NCBI RefSeq assembly: GCF_901875555.1
Contig: NZ_CABFMD010000031.1
Span: forward strand, 62,001-126,000
Reading direction: 5' to 3'
Length of the DNA: 64,000 nucleotides
Source of the DNA: Streptococcus parasanguinis
GTDB lineage: Bacteria; Bacillota; Bacilli; Lactobacillales; Streptococcaceae
The notes under the pieces were generated by a model, which was not told the DNA's origin, made no database searches, and worked only from the letters and a program-made list of their open reading frames with translations. The position numbers and the translations under genes were made by a program. Below, in pieces: positions 17,836 through 27,281 of the stretch (positions are counted from its first letter, which is position 1; every line of letters begins with the position of its first letter).

Positions 17836-19109
17836 GAGCAGTAGATATCATTCAGAAAAAAAGAGATGGTCTTGCCTTAACCAAGGAAGAAATTGAATGG
17901 CTGATTGAGGAATATGTGGCTGGAACGGTTCCAGATTACCAAATGTCTGCTTTTGCTATGGCCGTTTATTTTAAAGGGATGACGACGGAAGAAATTTCCC
18001 ATATGACCATGAAGATGGTCCAAACAGGGCAACAGTTTGATCTGTCAGCTATTCCAGGAATCAAGGTAGACAAACATTCGACTGGTGGTGTGGGAGACAA
18101 GGTGACCTTGGTCTTGGTGCCTCTGGTTGCAAGTTTCGGAGTACCAGTTGCTAAAATGAGCGGTCGTGGCTTAGGCCACACAGGTGGAACCATCGATAAG
18201 TTGGAATCCATTAAAGGTTTCCAGATTGAGCGGACCCAAGAGGAATTTATCCGGCAGGTGCAGGAGATCGGTTTATCGGTTATTGGTCAATCTGACCAAC
18301 TTGTAAAAGCGGACAAACTTTTATATGCTCTGCGTGACGTGACAGCAACAGTGGATACCATTCCATTGATTGCTAGCTCTGTTATGAGTAAGAAAATTGC
18401 TGCTGGTGCTGATGCCATTCTGTTGGACGTGACAGTTGGCGAGGGTGCCTTCATGAAGAATATTGAGGATGCTCGTCGTTTAGCACGCACCATGGTGGAT
18501 CTTGGAAATGCAGTGGGTCGGAAAACGATCGCTGTCATTACAGATATGAGCCAACCTTTGGGAACCAGCATTGGTAATCGTTTAGAAATTTTAGAAGCCC
18601 TGGATATTCTGAAAGGACAGGGACGCGCTGATGTGACAGAGTTTATTTGTGAGTTGGCGCAAATCATGTTGAGATTGGCCAATGTAGATCAATCAATTGA
18701 AGCCATTCATGAACACTTGACCAATGGTCAAGCTTTAGCGAAGTTTGAAGAAATGGTCGTGGCTCAAGGTGGAGATTTAGAGGATTTGCACCGTCCTGTC
18801 AAAGTGGATCAGGTCCTTGAAGTAACAGCGGACCAAGATGGCGTCATTGCTGCTTTACCTGCTATGGAGTTTGGCTTGTTTGCTATGCGCCTAGGTGCTG
18901 GTCGTGCTGTCAAATCGGATCCCCTCGATTACGAAACAGGAATTGTGTTTGACAAGAAAGTGGGAGAGCACGTCAAAAAGGGGGAACGCATTGCCCGTAT
19001 TTTCATGAATGAAAAAAATTCACAAGAAAGTGTTACAGAATTCAAAAAAAATGTTAAAATACTAGATAGGGCTGAAAGCGTTAAAGAAATTATTGAAATA
19101 ATATCTTAA
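17832..19109 (+). CDS. pdp: Pyrimidine-nucleoside phosphorylase
   Basis: 425 residues. The N-terminal helical domain and the phosphate-binding [14 protein letters not shown] (about 78-91) mark the thymidine/pyrimidine phosphorylase family, and [11 protein letters not shown] is also conserved. It splits uridine or thymidine with phosphate into base and (deoxy)ribose-1-phosphate. Bacillus-type Pdp takes both nucleosides, and this appears to be that class. Together with deoC and cdd it forms the catabolic half of the operon, fed by the transporter genes downstream. Confidence 0.93.
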   Translation: MRAVDIIQKKRDGLALTKEEIEWLIEEYVAGTVPDYQMSAFAMAVYFKGMTTEEISHMTMKMVQTGQQFDLSAIPGIKVDKHSTGGVGDKVTLVLVPLVASFGVPVAKMSGRGLGHTGGTIDKLESIKGFQIERTQEEFIRQVQEIGLSVIGQSDQLVKADKLLYALRDVTATVDTIPLIASSVMSKKIAAGADAILLDVTVGEGAFMKNIEDARRLARTMVDLGNAVGRKTIAVITDMSQPLGTSIGNRLEILEALDILKGQGRADVTEFICELAQIMLRLANVDQSIEAIHEHLTNGQALAKFEEMVVAQGGDLEDLHRPVKVDQVLEVTADQDGVIAALPAMEFGLFAMRLGAGRAVKSDPLDYETGIVFDKKVGEHVKKGERIARIFMNEKNSQESVTEFKKNVKILDRAESVKEIIEIIS

Positions 19110-19126
19110 GTAGCTCAGGAGATTGT

Positions 19127-19789
19127 ATGAAGTTAAATAAATATATCGATCACACTCTTTTAAAACCAGATGCGCAACAAGAACAGATCGAAAAGTTGAT
19201 CGAAGAAGCTAAGGCTTATGATTTTGCGAGTGTCTGTGTGAACCCGACATGGGTGAATTTTGCGACCGAGGGCTTGCGCGATTCAGATGTTAAAGTTTGT
19301 ACCGTCATTGGTTTTCCTTTGGGAGCAAATACACCATTTGTCAAAGCGTGTGAAACAAAAAATGCTATTCAAAACGGTGCCGATGAAATTGACATGGTCA
19401 TTAATATTGGGGCTTTGAAGTCTAAGAATTTAGCACTAGTTGAGGAAGATATCCAAGCTGTAGTTGAAGCTAGCGGAGATAAGCTGGTCAAAGTCATCAT
19501 TGAGACTTGTCTCTTAACCGATGATGAAAAGATCGTTGCTTGTCAAATTGCTAAGTTAGCTGGCGCAGACTTTGTGAAGACTTCAACTGGCTTCTCAACT
19601 GGAGGAGCAACGGTAGAAGATGTGGCCTTAATGCGTCAAACAGTTGGACCCGACATGGGTGTCAAAGCTTCTGGTGGTGCTCGCTCTTATGAAGATGCTC
19701 TTGCTTTTATCGAAGCAGGTGCGACTCGTATCGGGACCTCTTCTGGTGTAGCCATCATGGAAGGAAAGGTGGCTCATGGCGACTACTGA
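19127..19789 (+). CDS. deoC: Deoxyribose-phosphate aldolase
   Basis: 220 residues, a TIM barrel. [11 protein letters not shown] at the N-terminus, IGFPLGANT, the KVIIETCLL strand and [10 protein letters not shown], whose lysine forms the Schiff base. It converts deoxyribose-5-phosphate to acetaldehyde and glyceraldehyde-3-phosphate. It sits between pdp (17 bp) and cdd (14-bp overlap), so the sugar from pdp goes straight to glycolysis once phosphate is moved from C1 to C5. Confidence 0.96.
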   Translation: MKLNKYIDHTLLKPDAQQEQIEKLIEEAKAYDFASVCVNPTWVNFATEGLRDSDVKVCTVIGFPLGANTPFVKACETKNAIQNGADEIDMVINIGALKSKNLALVEEDIQAVVEASGDKLVKVIIETCLLTDDEKIVACQIAKLAGADFVKTSTGFSTGGATVEDVALMRQTVGPDMGVKASGGARSYEDALAFIEAGATRIGTSSGVAIMEGKVAHGDY

Positions 19790-20165
19790 GTTGATTAACT
19801 TAGCAGTTGAAGTGAGTAAACAAGCCTATGTGCCCTATTCTCATTTCCCAGTTGGAGCTGTACTGCTAACAAAGAACGGGGAAATCTATACAGGTGTCAA
19901 TATCGAAAATGCCAGTTTTGGTTTAACCAACTGTGGAGAACGGACAGCCATTTTTAAAGCTGTTTCTGAAGGAGCTCGCGAGTTCAAAGAGCTGATTATC
20001 TACGGGCAAACAGAAAGGCCCATCTCTCCATGTGGTGCATGTCGCCAGGTCATGGCTGAATTTTTTGAGCCAGACCTTCCTGTAACTTTGGTATCTAAAG
20101 ATAAATCGACGGTCGTGATGACGGTCAAGGAATTACTTCCATATTCCTTTACAGACTTGACTTAG
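19776..20165 (+). CDS. cdd: Cytidine deaminase
   Basis: 129 residues, the short tetrameric type. [14 protein letters not shown] holds the first zinc Cys and the catalytic Glu, and SPCGACRQV supplies the other two zinc Cys. It deaminates cytidine and deoxycytidine to uridine forms that Pdp can cleave. The start codon lies within the 3' end of deoC, indicating translational coupling. Confidence 0.95.
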   Translation: MATTELINLAVEVSKQAYVPYSHFPVGAVLLTKNGEIYTGVNIENASFGLTNCGERTAIFKAVSEGAREFKELIIYGQTERPISPCGACRQVMAEFFEPDLPVTLVSKDKSTVVMTVKELLPYSFTDLT

Positions 20166-20240
20166 TTGGTCTGTGAGGCGGTCTTTTGACCCTTTCAATA
20201 CTTTGCAACAATGTTGCACAATAATTTAGGAGGTTCAGTA

Positions 20241-21302
20241 ATGAACAAGAAACAATGGCTAGGCCTTGGTCTAGTAACTGTCGCTGCTATCGGACTTGCA
20301 GCATGTGGAAATCGTGCGTCTAAAAAAGATAGCGCAAACTCAGAATCAAAAACTGATTTGAAAGCTGCTATCGTTACCGATACTGGTGGTGTGGATGACA
20401 AATCATTCAACCAATCTGCTTGGGAAGGTTTGCAAGCTTGGGGGAAAGAAAACGGTCTTTCTAAAGGGAACGGATTTGACTACTTCCAATCAACAGATGA
20501 ATCTCAATATGCGACAAACCTTGATGAAGCTGTTTCTAACGATTACAAATTGATCTTTGGTGTTGGTTTTGCCTTGAGCGACTCTGTTAAAAAAGCTGCA
20601 AAAGACAACGAAGATGTGAACTATGTCATCATCGACGACCGTATTGAAGGACAAAAGAACGTAGCGTCTGCTGTCTATGCTGATAACGAATCTGGTTACC
20701 TTGCAGGTGTCGCAGCTGCGAAAACAACTAAAACAAAACATGTTGGTTTCGTAGGTGGTATGGAAAGTGAAGTTATCACACGTTTCCGCGCTGGATTTGA
20801 AGCTGGTGTTAAATCTGTTGACCCTTCTATCAAAGTTCAAGTAGACTACGCTGGTTCATTCGGTGATTCTGCTAAAGGTAAAACAATTGCTGCCGCTCAA
20901 TATGCTGCAGGTGCAGACGTTATCTACCAAGTAGCTGGTGGTACTGGTGCTGGTGTCTTCTCTGAAGCAAAAGACTTGAACGAAAAGAAAAATGAAGACG
21001 AAAAAGTTTGGGTTCTTGGTGTTGACCGCGACCAAAAAGCTGAAGGTGAATACACTTCTAAAGATGGTAAAAAATCAAACTTCGTATTGGCTTCAAGCTT
21101 GAAGAAAGTCGGAGAATCTGTAAAAGACTTGGCTAAAAAAGCTGCTGACGGAAAATTCCCAGGCGGTAAAGTGATTACTTATAGCTTGAAAGATGGTGGA
21201 GTTGATTTGACAACTGACAACCTTTCTGCAGATGCTAAAAAAGCTGTCGAAGATGCCAAAGCTAAAATCCTTGATGGGTCTCTTAAAGTTCCTGAAAAAT
21301 AA
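20241..21302 (+). CDS. BMP-family nucleoside-binding lipoprotein
   Basis: 353 residues from the ATG at 20241, preceded by AGGAGG; an upstream TTG frame is rejected. The lipobox is LAAC (Cys22). The BMP/PnrA-like domain has TDTGGVDDKSFNQSAWEG, GVGFALSD and the GFVGGMESEVI region. These proteins bind purine or pyrimidine nucleosides outside the membrane and deliver them to the ABC transporter encoded just downstream. A 75-bp gap with a TGCAAC/GTTGCA palindrome separates it from cdd. Confidence 0.93.
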   Translation: MNKKQWLGLGLVTVAAIGLAACGNRASKKDSANSESKTDLKAAIVTDTGGVDDKSFNQSAWEGLQAWGKENGLSKGNGFDYFQSTDESQYATNLDEAVSNDYKLIFGVGFALSDSVKKAAKDNEDVNYVIIDDRIEGQKNVASAVYADNESGYLAGVAAAKTTKTKHVGFVGGMESEVITRFRAGFEAGVKSVDPSIKVQVDYAGSFGDSAKGKTIAAAQYAAGADVIYQVAGGTGAGVFSEAKDLNEKKNEDEKVWVLGVDRDQKAEGEYTSKDGKKSNFVLASSLKKVGESVKDLAKKAADGKFPGGKVITYSLKDGGVDLTTDNLSADAKKAVEDAKAKILDGSLKVPEK

Positions 21303-21310
21303 TATTTGAT

Positions 21311-21344
21311 TGGGCGGCCCTCCCTTTAAGGGCCGTTTCTTTTA
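21311..21344 (+). terminator. Terminator-like hairpin after the BMP gene
   Basis: CGGCCCT and AGGGCCG (21315-21335) form a stem followed by TTTCTTTT. It probably lets the binding protein be made in excess over the membrane subunits. Confidence 0.75.
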
Positions 21345-21348
21345 AAGT

Positions 21349-21400
21349 GAGACATTTTTGTCTCAATAAAATCTGTTAGTTGTCTAACAGATTTTATTGA
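21349..21400 (+). promoter_or_regulatory. Two overlapping stem-loops in the leader of the transporter ATPase
   Basis: GAGAC/GTCTC (21349-21353/21360-21364) overlaps by two bases a perfect 17-bp stem (21363-21379/21384-21400, loop TTGT). The second stem lies 31 nt before the ATPase ATG. Whether it protects mRNA, attenuates or does something else is unknown. Confidence 0.6.
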
Positions 21401-21431
21401 AATAAAAAATTTTTGAAAGGAAACATCCCAC

Positions 21432-22967
21432 ATGACACATGAATATGTCATCGAAATGCGTGAGATTACCAAAAAATTTGGTGACTTTGTAGCAAATGAC
21501 AAGATTAATCTTCAGTTGCGCAAAGGTGAAATCCATGCACTTCTTGGAGAAAATGGTGCAGGGAAATCTACCCTGATGAATATGTTGGCTGGTTTGTTGG
21601 AACCAACTAGCGGAGACATCGTGGTAAATGGAAAAACTGTTAACCTAGACTCACCTTCAAAAGCAGCTTCTTTAGGAATTGGAATGGTGCACCAACACTT
21701 TATGTTGGTTGAAGCCTTCACTGTTGCTGAAAATATCATCCTTGGTTCTGAAACCACGAAACATGGTGTTTTGGACCTTAAAAAAGCCAGTCAAGATATC
21801 CTTGAATTGTCTAAAAAATATGGCTTGGCAGTAGATCCAAATGCTAAAGTTGAGGATATTTCCGTTGGTGCGCAGCAACGTGTGGAAATCTTAAAGACGC
21901 TTTATCGTGGAGCCGACATCCTAATCTTCGATGAACCAACTGCAGTGTTGACACCAGCTGAAATCGAAGAATTGATGACAATCATGAAGAACTTGGCGAA
22001 TGAAGGAAAATCAATCATCTTGATTACGCACAAGTTGGATGAAATCCGTGCTGTTTCAGACCGCGTCACGGTTATCCGTCGCGGGAAATCTATTGAAACA
22101 GTCGAGATTGGTGGAGCAACCAACCAAGACTTGGCCGAAATGATGGTCGGTCGTTCTGTTTCCTTTAAGACTGAAAAAGGTCCTTCTGAACCAAAAGAAG
22201 TGGTCTTGTCGATCGAAAACTTGGTCGTGAATGAAAACCGGGGAGTCCCAGCTGTTAAGAATCTTTCCTTAGAACTTCGTGCCGGTGAAATCGTTGGGAT
22301 CGCAGGGATTGATGGAAATGGTCAGTCTGAGTTGATCCAAGCCATCACAGGTCTACGGAAGGTAAAATCCGGTTCAATCAAGATTAAAGGCAAGGAAGTT
22401 GTAGGACTTCGCCCACGTCAAATCACAGAAATGAAGGTGGGACACGTCCCTGAAGACCGTCATCGTGATGGATTAGTCCTTGATATGATGATCTCTGAAA
22501 ACATTGCTCTTCAAACTTACTATAAAGAACCTCTTAGCAAGAATGGTATTTTGAATTATCCAAATATTACCTCTTATGCCAAGAAGTTGATGGAGGAGTT
22601 TGACGTTCGTGCAGCTAGTGAAGTGGTGCCAGCTAAGGCTCTCTCTGGAGGGAATCAGCAAAAAGCCATTATCGCTCGGGAAATCGATCGTGATCCGGAT
22701 CTCTTGATCGTCAGCCAGCCAACTCGTGGGTTGGACGTTGGGGCGATTGAATACATCCACAAACGGTTGATTCAAGAACGGGATAATGGAAAAGCTGTTC
22801 TTGTTGTCAGCTTTGAATTGGATGAAATTTTGAATGTTTCTGACCGTATTGCGGTTATTCATGATGGGAAGATCCAAGGGATCGTAACCCCTGAAACGAC
22901 GAATAAGCAAGAACTTGGAATCCTCATGGCAGGTGGACAAGTAAAGGAGGGAGCATCAAATGAATAA
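21432..22967 (+). CDS. Nucleoside ABC transporter ATPase (two NBDs)
   Basis: 511 residues with two nucleotide-binding domains. NBD1 has Walker A GENGAGKST and signature ISVGAQQR. NBD2 has a changed Walker A, GIDGNGQSE, and signature LSGGNQQK. A non-canonical second site is normal in this sugar/nucleoside class (RbsA, NupA/YufO). It powers uptake of nucleosides bound by the BMP lipoprotein. It overlaps the first permease gene by 8 bp. Confidence 0.93.
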   Translation: MTHEYVIEMREITKKFGDFVANDKINLQLRKGEIHALLGENGAGKSTLMNMLAGLLEPTSGDIVVNGKTVNLDSPSKAASLGIGMVHQHFMLVEAFTVAENIILGSETTKHGVLDLKKASQDILELSKKYGLAVDPNAKVEDISVGAQQRVEILKTLYRGADILIFDEPTAVLTPAEIEELMTIMKNLANEGKSIILITHKLDEIRAVSDRVTVIRRGKSIETVEIGGATNQDLAEMMVGRSVSFKTEKGPSEPKEVVLSIENLVVNENRGVPAVKNLSLELRAGEIVGIAGIDGNGQSELIQAITGLRKVKSGSIKIKGKEVVGLRPRQITEMKVGHVPEDRHRDGLVLDMMISENIALQTYYKEPLSKNGILNYPNITSYAKKLMEEFDVRAASEVVPAKALSGGNQQKAIIAREIDRDPDLLIVSQPTRGLDVGAIEYIHKRLIQERDNGKAVLVVSFELDEILNVSDRIAVIHDGKIQGIVTPETTNKQELGILMAGGQVKEGASNE

Positions 22968-24021
22968 GAATTTAAAACAAATTGCCGTTCCATTGGTGTC
23001 TGTCCTTTTAGGATTGGTCTTGGGTGCCATTATTATGTGGGCCTTCAGCTATGATGCCCTTTGGGGATATGAATTGCTGTTCAAGAAAGCCTTTGGTTCG
23101 ATTAAGAGTTGGGGAAATATTTCCCGCGCCATGGGGCCACTGATTTTAGTTGCTCTTGGTTTTTCAGTAGCCAGCCGAGCCGGCTTCTTTAACGTCGGAC
23201 TTCCTGGTCAGGCTTTTGCAGGATGGATCATGGCGACTTGGTTTGCACTTTCCTTCCCCAATATGCCTCGCTTACTGATGATTCCGATGACCGTTTTGAT
23301 TGCGGCTATCGCAGGTGGATTCATTGGAGCGATTCCTGGTTTCCTTCGTGCCTATCTTGGAACCAGTGAGGTCATCATCACCATTATGATGAACTACATT
23401 GTTCTCTATGGAGGGAATGCCTTGATCCATAGCTTCCCAGCTTCCTTGATGAAAAACAAGGATTCAACCGTTGATGTGGGAGCCAACGCTGTCTACCAGA
23501 CGGAGTGGTTGCGTAATTTGACAGACAAATCACAAATGAATATCGGGATCTTCTTTGCCATCATCGCAGTGGTGGTCATCTGGTTCTTGATGAAGAAAAC
23601 AACACTCGGTTTTGAAATCCGTGCCGTTGGTCTCAATTCCAATGCGGCTGAATATGCTGGTATGTCAGCAAAACGGACTATCATCCTTTCTATGATTATT
23701 TCTGGTGCACTTGCTGGTATTGGTGGGGTTGTAGAAGGTCTTGGTATTTACTCAAATGTCTACGTTCAAACCAGCTCGATGAGTGTTGGATTTAACGGTA
23801 TGGCCGTTGCCCTTCTTGCCATGAATTCTCCAATTGGTATACCATTTGCTGCCTTCTTGTTTGGAGCCCTTCAAATTGGAGGAGTTGGTATGAAGCCAGC
23901 TGCCATCCCTGAAGAAGTCGTTCAAATTGTGACAGCATCTATTATCTTCTTCGTATGTGCCCACTACATTATCGAAAAGATGATCTCGATGCGTTCAGCT
24001 AAAAAAGGAGGAGCAAACTAA
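22960..24021 (+). CDS. Nucleoside ABC transporter permease 1
   Basis: 353 residues, about ten membrane segments, BPD_transp_2 family (RbsC/YufP type). Typical features are NVGLPGQAFAG, the GTSEVIITIMMNYI segment and MSAKRTIILSMIISGALAGIGG, which resembles the loop contacting the ATPase. It pairs with the next gene as a heterodimer. AGGAGG lies before its ATG, inside the ATPase gene end. Confidence 0.93.
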   Translation: MNKNLKQIAVPLVSVLLGLVLGAIIMWAFSYDALWGYELLFKKAFGSIKSWGNISRAMGPLILVALGFSVASRAGFFNVGLPGQAFAGWIMATWFALSFPNMPRLLMIPMTVLIAAIAGGFIGAIPGFLRAYLGTSEVIITIMMNYIVLYGGNALIHSFPASLMKNKDSTVDVGANAVYQTEWLRNLTDKSQMNIGIFFAIIAVVVIWFLMKKTTLGFEIRAVGLNSNAAEYAGMSAKRTIILSMIISGALAGIGGVVEGLGIYSNVYVQTSSMSVGFNGMAVALLAMNSPIGIPFAAFLFGALQIGGVGMKPAAIPEEVVQIVTASIIFFVCAHYIIEKMISMRSAKKGGAN

Positions 24022-24977
24022 TGAGTATTGTAACGATTTTAAGTATTCTTGTTTCCTCTATGATTGTGTATGCGGCACCGCTGATCTTCACAAGTATCGG
24101 AGGAGCATACTCAGAACACGCTGGGGTTGTTAACGTTGGCCTTGAAGGAATCATGGTGATGGGAGCCTTCTCAGGTATTATCTTTAACTTGACTTTTGAG
24201 CCTGAGTTAGGAAGTTTGACACCATGGTTGTCCTTGATCGTTGCTGCAGGGCTTGGAGTACTCTTCTCCTTGATTCACGCGGTGGCAACGATTCATTTCC
24301 GTGCTGACCATATCGTCTCAGGTACGGTATTGAACTTGATGGCACCACCACTTGCGGTCTTCCTTGTTAAAGCGATGTATAACAAGGGACAAACTGATAA
24401 TATCAAAGTTGCCTTCGGGAAAACATCCATTCCAGTCTTATCTAAAATTCCGGTGATTGGGGATATTTTCTTCAACAATGCCAGTATCATCGGATGGGTT
24501 GCGATTCTATTTTCATTCTTAGCTTGGTTTATCATGTTCAAGACGAAATTTGGGTTGCGTCTTCGTTCAGTTGGTGAACACCCACAAGCAGCGGATACAT
24601 TGGGAATCAATGTATATAGAATGCGCTATTTAGGAGTGATGATCTCAGGTGCCCTAGCAGGTATTGGAGGAGCCATTTACGCGCAATCCGTTTCTGTTAA
24701 CTTTGCAGTAACTACAATTGTAGGTCCTGGATTTATCGCCCTTGCGGCTATGATCTTCGGGAAATGGAACCCAATCGGGGCCATGCTTGCTAGTCTCTTC
24801 TTTGGAGCTTCACAAAGTTTGGCTGTTATCGGGAATCAATTGCCTTTACTTAAAGGTATCCCATCCATCTACTTGCAAATTGCGCCTTACGTCTTGACCA
24901 TGGTTGTCTTGGCAGCCTTCTTCGGACAAGCAGTTGCGCCTAAAGCAGATGGTGTTAACTATATTAAATCGAAATAA
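24021..24977 (+). CDS. Nucleoside ABC transporter permease 2
   Basis: 318 residues, BPD_transp_2 family (YufQ type). NVGLEGIMVMGAF and YLGVMISGALAGIGGA are the conserved blocks. The ATG overlaps the last base of the preceding stop codon. It is the last gene of the salvage/uptake operon and is followed by repeat A copy 2, whose hairpins may end transcription. Confidence 0.93.
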   Translation: MSIVTILSILVSSMIVYAAPLIFTSIGGAYSEHAGVVNVGLEGIMVMGAFSGIIFNLTFEPELGSLTPWLSLIVAAGLGVLFSLIHAVATIHFRADHIVSGTVLNLMAPPLAVFLVKAMYNKGQTDNIKVAFGKTSIPVLSKIPVIGDIFFNNASIIGWVAILFSFLAWFIMFKTKFGLRLRSVGEHPQAADTLGINVYRMRYLGVMISGALAGIGGAIYAQSVSVNFAVTTIVGPGFIALAAMIFGKWNPIGAMLASLFFGASQSLAVIGNQLPLLKGIPSIYLQIAPYVLTMVVLAAFFGQAVAPKADGVNYIKSK

Positions 24978-24987
24978 TGCACAGAGA

Positions 24988-25163
24988 GAGGTTGGGACAA
25001 AAGTCCTAGCCTCTAAATTATCTTTGGATTGTCTAAAAAGACGCAGTGGTTGAGTGGACTCTACTACGCTGATTTTATCAGCTTCACAGTCCTACTCAAC
25101 TGTGCGGAGGTGGGACGACGAAATCGAATTCTAACGAATTACCGATTTCTGTCCCACGCTCTC
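24988..25163 (-). repeat. Repeat A, copy 2
   Basis: About 175 bp, same orientation as copy 1. It differs from the others at a handful of positions, for example GTTGGG for GCTGGG and GTCTAA for GTTTAG. A short ORF spans it but has no ribosome site and is not a gene. Confidence 0.85.
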
Positions 25164-25251
25164 TTTTGCTTTGTAAAGGTCCCTCATAGTCGCAATTTCT
25201 TTGGATTTAGGGTACAATAAGAATACAACTTTTCACGTATTGGAGGAGCAG

Positions 25252-25854
25252 ATGTTTAAGTGGATGAGACGCCTGATTGGCATAGTGATTGTTTTATTTA
25301 TTTTATTAGTGATCTTGTTGGTTCCTGGATCTATCCCTGAAGGGGAGCAGCTGAGAAATGTGCAGGCAGGGAGCTCTTTGATTGAACTGGCTAAAAATGC
25401 TGCTTCAAACGCCTCTGTGAGCGCTGAAGGACTCTCAACTGAGCTGAGTCTCAATTCTGTGCAATTGAGTCAAGTCGTAAAAACAAGTGCTGGATCTGCC
25501 CTTGACAATTCTGACTATCAAAAGATGGCACTAGGAATGGATGGCAATGACCTTCACGTCAAAGTTCCTGTATCATTAGGGCCAGTCGATAGCTATCTAG
25601 ATTTAACCATGACCGGTCAAGTCGAAAACAATGTCATGAATTTAACTGTAACTGGTGCTAAATTAGGTAAAATGCCGATTCCAAAATCCTTGGTTCTCAA
25701 CTATTTGAAGGATCAATCAAATCAAAATGGAGGTGGCTTCACAGTGAATGGTGATCAGATTACGCTTGAGATCGCTCAAGCGGGTTATACCATCTCAAAA
25801 GCAAGAGTGGAAAATGGCAATGCCAAGGTAACGGTTAGTATCTCCTTATTTTAA
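25252..25854 (+). CDS. Membrane-anchored secreted protein, DUF2140/YpmS-like
   Basis: 200 residues from the ATG at 25252, with GGAGGAG upstream; the longer TTG frame covers the TACAAT -10 box and is rejected. One N-terminal membrane segment (about 8-27), then an extracytoplasmic domain of alternating strands with repeated amphipathic stretches (LDLTMTGQVENNVMNLTVTG). It looks like the DUF2140 (YpmS) class, but the match is by general feel only. Function unknown. cutC follows by 21 bp. Confidence 0.6.
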   Translation: MFKWMRRLIGIVIVLFILLVILLVPGSIPEGEQLRNVQAGSSLIELAKNAASNASVSAEGLSTELSLNSVQLSQVVKTSAGSALDNSDYQKMALGMDGNDLHVKVPVSLGPVDSYLDLTMTGQVENNVMNLTVTGAKLGKMPIPKSLVLNYLKDQSNQNGGGFTVNGDQITLEIAQAGYTISKARVENGNAKVTVSISLF

Positions 25855-25875
25855 GTCTATGAAAATGGAGTTGTC

Positions 25876-26511
25876 ATGCTTGTCTTTGAATTTTGTGCAG
25901 AGAATTTAACGTTTATTGATAAGGCGATTGCTACTGGGGCAGGTCGCATTGAACTGTGTGACAACCTGGCAGTAGGCGGGACCACACCGAGCTTAGGGGT
26001 GATTAAGGAAGCAATCAAACTGACGAGAGAGCAGTCCGTGGATCTTTGTGTCATGATCCGGCCCCGTGGTGGAGACTTTGTTTACACAGATCTTGAAGTC
26101 CAAGCTATGCTAGTGGATATTCGGGCTGCGAAAGAAATAGGGGTTACTTGTTTTGTGCTGGGTGCGCTGACGAGCGATCGAAAGTTGGATCAGAGAGTCA
26201 TGCAGCTTTTACTAGCAGCCTGTGGAAATGCAGAGGTTGTCTTTCATATGGCATTTGATGAATTAGCTGTTACTGACCAGATAGAAGCGATTGACTGGCT
26301 TTCTACTCATGGTGTGGCCCGTATTTTAACACGAGCTGGAAGTCCAGGTGATAGACTAGAGCAACGATTTGCACACTATCATCTTTTATTAGCTGAGGCT
26401 AAGGGAAAGATTCAGATCCTGCCAGGTGGGGGTGTGACCCTTGACAATCGTCAGCTCTTTTTGGAGCAATTGGGCGTTTATCAACTGCATGGCACGCGCA
26501 TCGTGTTTTAA
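25876..26511 (+). CDS. cutC: CutC-family protein
   Basis: 211 residues, a TIM-barrel CutC. Conserved points are RIELCDNLAVGGTTPS, MIRPRGGDFVYTD, FHMAFDE, RILTRAGSPGD and the C-terminal LHGTRIVF. CutC was first linked to copper tolerance. In Gram-positives the biochemical role is unclear, so the name is a family label. The cytosolic location is inferred from the absence of a signal or membrane segment. Confidence 0.9.
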   Translation: MLVFEFCAENLTFIDKAIATGAGRIELCDNLAVGGTTPSLGVIKEAIKLTREQSVDLCVMIRPRGGDFVYTDLEVQAMLVDIRAAKEIGVTCFVLGALTSDRKLDQRVMQLLLAACGNAEVVFHMAFDELAVTDQIEAIDWLSTHGVARILTRAGSPGDRLEQRFAHYHLLLAEAKGKIQILPGGGVTLDNRQLFLEQLGVYQLHGTRIVF

Positions 26512-26614
26512 AAAAGAAACGATCACTGCTTGAAGTAGTTTTGAGGATCTGTTATCAAGGTTGGAGACGTTGTTTCCAGCCTCTTCTAGTGCAAAAATAA
26601 ATAAGGGAGAGAAA

Positions 26615-27280
26615 ATGTTTTTAGAGCATTATTTTGACCGCTACACTTTTCAGCCAGAAAAGGGATTGGCTTATGGATTTGAGAAGAGAGAAGCAGGCTA
26701 TGAGTACCAGTGCCCCGTCTTATCGGACACTTTTCTCTTAAAGTTCCGAGTCTGCGAGCAGAAGATTTCTTTTCATGTCTATGATCAGGATACAGGGGAC
26801 GAATATATCCAGATCCATCTGGAACAGCTACAAGGAAATTTCGTTGGCCAAGTCAGGGAAGCCTGTCAAGAAAGACTTGCAAGGATCCGCCAAGCCTGTT
26901 TTGAGGTAGAAGAATTTCTCTATCCTCAAGCCAAGCGTCTCATGGCTTATATCTCTCTGCACTATCAGGGAACGATTGAATATTTGTGGGAGAGATCTCC
27001 GGAATCGGGTGCCATTCGCCACCGAGACACTCTTAAGTGGTATGGTGTCTTTATGACCATTGATTGGAAAAAACTGGATGCTAGCAAGTCAGGGAAAATA
27101 GAAGTTCTAAATGTTAAGTCTGACCAAGTAGCCCATTTCATCCAGCAGAAAGGGATTTATCCAGCTTTTCATATGAATAAAAACTATTGGGTGAGTATCC
27201 CCTTAGATGGAACAATTGCTGATGAGGTGTTGTTTGCTCTAGTGGATAGTAGCTGGCAGCTTACCAAAAAGGGGAAATAA
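26615..27280 (+). CDS. Hypothetical protein with MmcQ/YjbR-like C-terminus
   Basis: 221 residues from the ATG at 26615, which has AGGGAGAG just upstream; the longer frame from 26561 lacks a ribosome site. The C-terminal part (MNKNYWVSIPLDGTIADE then LVDSSWQLT) matches the end of the MmcQ/YjbR fold. The N-terminal half, rich in aromatics, I do not recognise. It precedes an ABC exporter pair by 1 bp and is probably co-transcribed with it. Nothing links it clearly to transport. Confidence 0.7.
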   Translation: MFLEHYFDRYTFQPEKGLAYGFEKREAGYEYQCPVLSDTFLLKFRVCEQKISFHVYDQDTGDEYIQIHLEQLQGNFVGQVREACQERLARIRQACFEVEEFLYPQAKRLMAYISLHYQGTIEYLWERSPESGAIRHRDTLKWYGVFMTIDWKKLDASKSGKIEVLNVKSDQVAHFIQQKGIYPAFHMNKNYWVSIPLDGTIADEVLFALVDSSWQLTKKGK

Positions 27281-27281
27281 G

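Noticed and set aside
25029-25220. ORF across repeat A copy 2
   Set aside because: It spans the repeat's stem-loops, has no start signals, and the protein resembles nothing.
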